16,957 nucleotides of DNA from JAULUH01 sp032111745 (GTDB lineage: Bacteria > Chloroflexota > Anaerolineae > JAAEKA01): contig JAULUH010000147.1 of NCBI GenBank assembly GCA_032111745.1, forward strand, positions 1 to 16,957, given 5' to 3'. This document shows positions 15,373 through 16,957 of this stretch, one piece after another. Under the pieces are notes generated by a model. The model was given only the letters and a program-made list of their open reading frames with translations, was not told where the DNA came from and searched no databases. A program made the position numbers and the translations under genes. Numbering within the stretch: the stretch's first letter is position 1; every line of letters begins with the position of its first letter.

Positions 15373-15401
15373 TTGCCTGAGCATGATCCGCAGTGTATAC
15401 T
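15373..15401 (+). promoter_or_regulatory. Sigma70-like promoter for the conserved hypothetical gene
   Basis: TTGCCT (15373-15378) and TATACT (15396-15401) are separated by exactly 17 nt, matching consensus at four and five positions. Transcription from about 15408 leaves an 86-nt leader before the ATG at 15494. Confidence 0.6.
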
Positions 15402-15493
15402 GTTCACGTCATGCCCGTGCTGTGGCCGGCTGCCAACCAGGGTGAGGCAGAGGTCCGTAGCCCGATTTTTTGGTCAAGGACTTGCGAACCGAC

Positions 15494-16306
15494 ATGGCTA
15501 CAACCGAGCCGGCAGGACGCGCGACCAACGCCCGCGAGATGCCCACTGTGCGTGATTCGGCCCAGCTGTTGGTGAACCTGCGCCACAGCCTGTCCTATCA
15601 CCAGGTGGTCGACGGCCGGGAGCTGCCTCCTCTGCTGGCCTACCTGAGCACCTGGCAATCCATGCGGCTGGAACGGACCCACGCCGACCTGCTGCATGAT
15701 CCGGAGTTCAGCCAGGCCTGCCAGTTTTTCTTGAGCGACATCTACGCGCCCCGGGACTTCAGCCAGCGCGACCACGACGGTACCCGGATCTACAACTTCA
15801 TGCACAAGTTCCTGCCGGAGGCGGCCCTCTACCCCCTGGCCGCGGCGCTGCAGGTCAATCGCATGACCCAGCAGCTGGACCTGCAGCTGGCCGAGGCAAT
15901 GCAGGTCCACCTCGGTGTGGTTGATCGCTTCGACATGGCGCAGTATGAGGAGGCCTACCGGACCTGTGACAACTACCAGGAGCGCGCGCTGCAGATCACC
16001 ATGGTCAGTGAGATCGGTTCCCACCTGGATCCCCTGCTGCGGGTGCCCTTGATTGGCTCCACCCTGCGCATGGCCCGCCGGCCAGCCACCCGGCTGGGCT
16101 GGGTGGAGATGCAGAGCTTCCTGGAGCGCGGTTATCAGGCCTGGCGGTCCTTGAAGCGCCCGGAGCTGTTCCTGCGCACCGTCGAGCAGCGTGAGCAGGC
16201 CATTCTGGATCGCATTTACGGCCGGGCGGGCGGTGCGCCGGAGAGCAATCCCTTCCTGGTGACCGATGGTGGGCCGCCAGAGATCGTCCTGGCGACGGGT
16301 CCGTAA
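15494..16306 (+). CDS. Conserved hypothetical protein with F-F-L-x-D-I-Y-x-P-x-D-F motif
   Basis: This 270-residue soluble protein is predicted mostly helical, with no signal peptide and no membrane segment. Its clearest feature is R-L-E-R-T-H-A-D-L-L (58-67) followed by F-F-L-S-D-I-Y-A-P-R-D-F-S-Q-R-D (78-93). I recall this block from uncharacterised proteins of other bacteria, but cannot assign a function. The C-terminal third has F-L-E-R-G-Y-Q-A-W and ends with a helical R-T-V-E-Q-R-E-Q-A-I-L-D-R-I. I chose the ATG at 15494, with AAGGA 13 nt upstream; a TTG at 15470 in the same frame would sit before that AAGGA. It appears monocistronic, with its own promoter and a terminator at 16311-16364. 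Codon use matches the neighbours. Confidence 0.85.
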   Translation: MATTEPAGRATNAREMPTVRDSAQLLVNLRHSLSYHQVVDGRELPPLLAYLSTWQSMRLERTHADLLHDPEFSQACQFFLSDIYAPRDFSQRDHDGTRIYNFMHKFLPEAALYPLAAALQVNRMTQQLDLQLAEAMQVHLGVVDRFDMAQYEEAYRTCDNYQERALQITMVSEIGSHLDPLLRVPLIGSTLRMARRPATRLGWVEMQSFLERGYQAWRSLKRPELFLRTVEQREQAILDRIYGRAGGAPESNPFLVTDGGPPEIVLATGP

Positions 16307-16310
16307 CGCC

Positions 16311-16364
16311 CCCAGACCGGCTATAGCCTCGACTCCGCAGTGCGCCAGGGCGGTCTGGGATTTT
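16311..16364 (+). terminator. Rho-independent terminator of the conserved hypothetical gene
   Basis: A 9-bp stem CCCAGACCG/CGGTCTGGG (16311-16319 with 16351-16359) is followed by ATTTT. The 31-nt loop contains the palindrome GGCTATAGCC, whose first base overlaps the stem end (16319-16328), and so can fold further. The T-tract merges into the -35 TTGACA of the tRNA operon promoter, so termination and the next initiation signal share bases. Confidence 0.6.
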
Positions 16365-16390
16365 GACAAACACGGCCCCCTGAGTATACT
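16363..16390 (+). promoter_or_regulatory. tRNA-tuf operon promoter P1
   Basis: A perfect TTGACA (16363-16368) and TATACT (16385-16390) are separated by 16 nt. Transcription would begin near 16397, about 70 nt before the first tRNA. That leader can form a 6-bp hairpin GCTGCC/GGCAGC (16399-16404 with 16418-16423). Confidence 0.7.
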
Positions 16391-16429
16391 ACCAGTTCGC
16401 TGCCTGAGCGAGTTGCGGGCAGCTTAGCT

Positions 16430-16457
16430 TTGCTTGCCAGTGATACCGTGGTATAAT
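16430..16457 (+). promoter_or_regulatory. tRNA-tuf operon promoter P2 (extended -10)
   Basis: TGGTATAAT (16449-16457) is a perfect extended -10. The best -35 is TTGCTT (16430-16435) at 16-nt spacing. The predicted start near 16464 is only about 3 nt before the tRNA-Thr 5' end, so P2 transcripts would need almost no 5' trimming. Confidence 0.6.
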
Positions 16458-16466
16458 CCACACGTT

Positions 16467-16539
16467 GCCGACGTAGCTCAATCGGCAGAGCTTCCGCCTT
16501 GTAAGCGGACGGTTGCCGGTTCGATTCCGGCCGTCGGCT
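16467..16539 (+). tRNA. tRNA-Thr (anticodon UGU)
   Basis: This 73-nt cloverleaf has acceptor GCCGACG/CGTCGGC, a D arm GCTC/GAGC, the anticodon stem TCCGC/GCGGA around CTTGTAA (anticodon TGT), and a T arm GCCGG-TTCGATT-CCGGC. The CCA end is not encoded, so a CCA-adding enzyme is required. It reads ACA and, by wobble, ACG. It is the first gene of the tRNA-tuf operon. Confidence 0.97.
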
Positions 16540-16577
16540 CTTATGCCGGCTGCCGGTGTCGTTAATAATCGAATCGA

Positions 16578-16660
16578 GGGCAGGTACCCAAGCGGCCAAA
16601 GGGGGCTGACTGTAAATCAGCTGGCAGACGCCTTCGGTGGTTCGAATCCGCCCCTGCCCA
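16578..16660 (+). tRNA. tRNA-Tyr (anticodon GUA)
   Basis: This 83-nt type II tRNA has a long variable arm. Acceptor GGGCAGG pairs with CCTGCCC, the discriminator is A, and the anticodon loop CTGTAAA gives GTA. The T loop is TTCGAAT. CCA is not encoded. It lies 38 nt after tRNA-Thr(UGU) and only 7 nt before the next tRNA, so the three tRNAs are processed from one transcript. Confidence 0.97.
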
Positions 16661-16667
16661 CTTTTTC

Positions 16668-16740
16668 GCCCGCGTAGCTCAGTCGGTAGAGCACGTTCTT
16701 GGTAAGAACGGGGTCATCGGTTCAAGTCCGATCGTGGGCT
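16668..16740 (+). tRNA. tRNA-Thr (anticodon GGU)
   Basis: This 73-nt cloverleaf has acceptor GCCCGCG/CGTGGGC with one G-U pair, the anticodon stem CGTTC/GAACG around TTGGTAA (anticodon GGT), and a T loop TTCAAGT. CCA is not encoded. It reads ACC and ACU. It lies 99 nt before tuf, as thrT does before tufB in enterobacteria. Confidence 0.97.
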
Positions 16741-16781
16741 CTCAACAAACATCTATAGCATCATCAACCCTAGCACACGAA

Positions 16782-16802
16782 GGCCGCCCCTGGTGGGCGG
16801 CC
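16782..16802 (+). promoter_or_regulatory. Hairpin in the tRNA-tuf spacer
   Basis: A perfect 8-bp GGCCGCCC/GGGCGGCC stem closes a CTGGT loop. No T-tract follows, so it is more likely an RNA-processing or stability element, or a weak attenuator, than a full terminator. A smaller dyad GTGAC-TT-GTCAC follows at 16808-16819, before the AGGAGG of tuf (16823-16828). Confidence 0.5.
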
Positions 16803-16839
16803 CACTTGTGACTTGTCACTGCAGGAGGCTAGACCTAGC

Positions 16840-16957
16840 ATGGCGAAGCAGGTATTTGAGCGGACGAAGCCGCATGTGAACGTTGGGACGATTGGTCACA
16901 TCGACCATGGGAAGACGACGTTGACGGCGGCGATCACGAAGGTATTGTCGATGAAGG
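16840..16957 (+). CDS. tuf: Elongation factor Tu, N-terminal part
   Basis: EF-Tu delivers aminoacyl-tRNA to the ribosome as a GTPase. The window ends after 39 codons. The start is ATG behind AGGAGG (16823-16828). The visible residues are M-A-K-Q-V-F-E-R-T-K-P-H-V-N-V-G-T-I, then the P-loop G-H-I-D-H-G-K-T; Ile replaces the usual Val in GHVDHGKT. Codon choice differs from the rest of the window. All six Thr codons are ACG, all three Ala codons after the start are GCG, both Leu codons are TTG, and Gly is GGG or GGT, while gyrB and others prefer ACC, GCC, CTG and GGC. It is the protein gene of the tRNA-Thr/Tyr/Thr operon; secE, nusG and ribosomal protein genes would be expected further on, but this is not visible. 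Confidence 0.97.
   Translation, partial: MAKQVFERTKPHVNVGTIGHIDHGKTTLTAAITKVLSMK

Larger units (their letters stand above)
14955..15493. other. 539-nt intergenic region
   Basis: No frame here has coding character. It contains the hairpin at 15090-15140, the palindrome at 15196-15214, short dyads TCACGTGA (15183-15190) and ATACG-TG-CGTAT (15293-15304), and the promoter at 15373-15401. The stretch 15215-15290 shows nothing I can name. The two flanking genes diverge. Confidence 0.6.

Noticed and set aside
15404..16369. 321-codon minus-strand frame opposite the conserved hypothetical gene
   Set aside because: The plus-strand gene has its own promoter, terminator and a conserved motif block; the antisense frame is Gln/Gly/His-rich and runs through the terminator.
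16661..16667. Terminator between tRNA-Tyr and tRNA-Thr(GGU) (CTTTTTC)
   Set aside because: A T-run follows the tRNA acceptor stem, but the spacer is only 7 nt and the next tRNA and tuf have no promoter of their own nearby, so it is probably a processing spacer.

Overview
The window is a GC-rich bacterial chromosome segment of housekeeping and cell-envelope genes. It has a partial gene at each end. The likely source is a member of the Chloroflexota (Anaerolineae or Caldilineae type). This is inferred from Thr/Pro-rich linkers on secreted proteins, a YLP-type motif in a secreted S8 protease, a GT39-type membrane glycosyltransferase with a soluble beta-rich tail, a stand-alone MeaB GTPase, and a MurA with Asp in place of the catalytic Cys. 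No mobile element, CRISPR array or phage gene is visible.

Left part (1-3540): the C-terminal end of an RsmF/NOL1-type rRNA m5C methyltransferase (+) converges on a minus-strand cluster. In transcription order this cluster is a DUF62-type SAM hydrolase, murA, and a NudL-like NUDIX CoA pyrophosphatase. A clear minus-strand promoter (TTGACG-N17-TACAAT) precedes the SAM hydrolase and fixes its TTG start. Two copies of a palindromic repeat lie just upstream.

Middle (3541-9000): an extended -10 promoter is followed by a long structured leader, a polytopic membrane protein of unknown function and gyrB (all +). A roughly 300-nt gap follows. It holds a doubtful minus-strand small ORF that an in-frame amber codon seems to split, and a strong hairpin. 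Next comes a GT39-like membrane glycosyltransferase.

Right-middle (8990-12176): a sigma70-like promoter starts a compact cluster of meaB, prs (PRPP synthase) and a lipoprotein polysaccharide deacetylase; prs and the deacetylase overlap by 4 nt. A secreted subtilisin-family protease lies convergent on the minus strand (12261-14954).

Right end (14955-16957): a 539-nt non-coding region carries hairpins, an operator-like palindrome and a promoter for a conserved hypothetical gene, which ends in a terminator. Two promoters then drive tRNA-Thr(UGU), tRNA-Tyr(GUA), tRNA-Thr(GGU) and tuf. This is the order of the enterobacterial thrU-tyrU-glyT-thrT-tufB operon without the glycine tRNA.

I see no clearly novel multi-gene system. 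The items most worth a second look are the structured leader before the membrane protein/gyrB pair, the tRNA-tuf operon lacking glyT together with unusual tuf codon use, the bistable hairpin and operator palindrome at 15090-15214, the amber-split ORF, and the YLP motif inside the protease.
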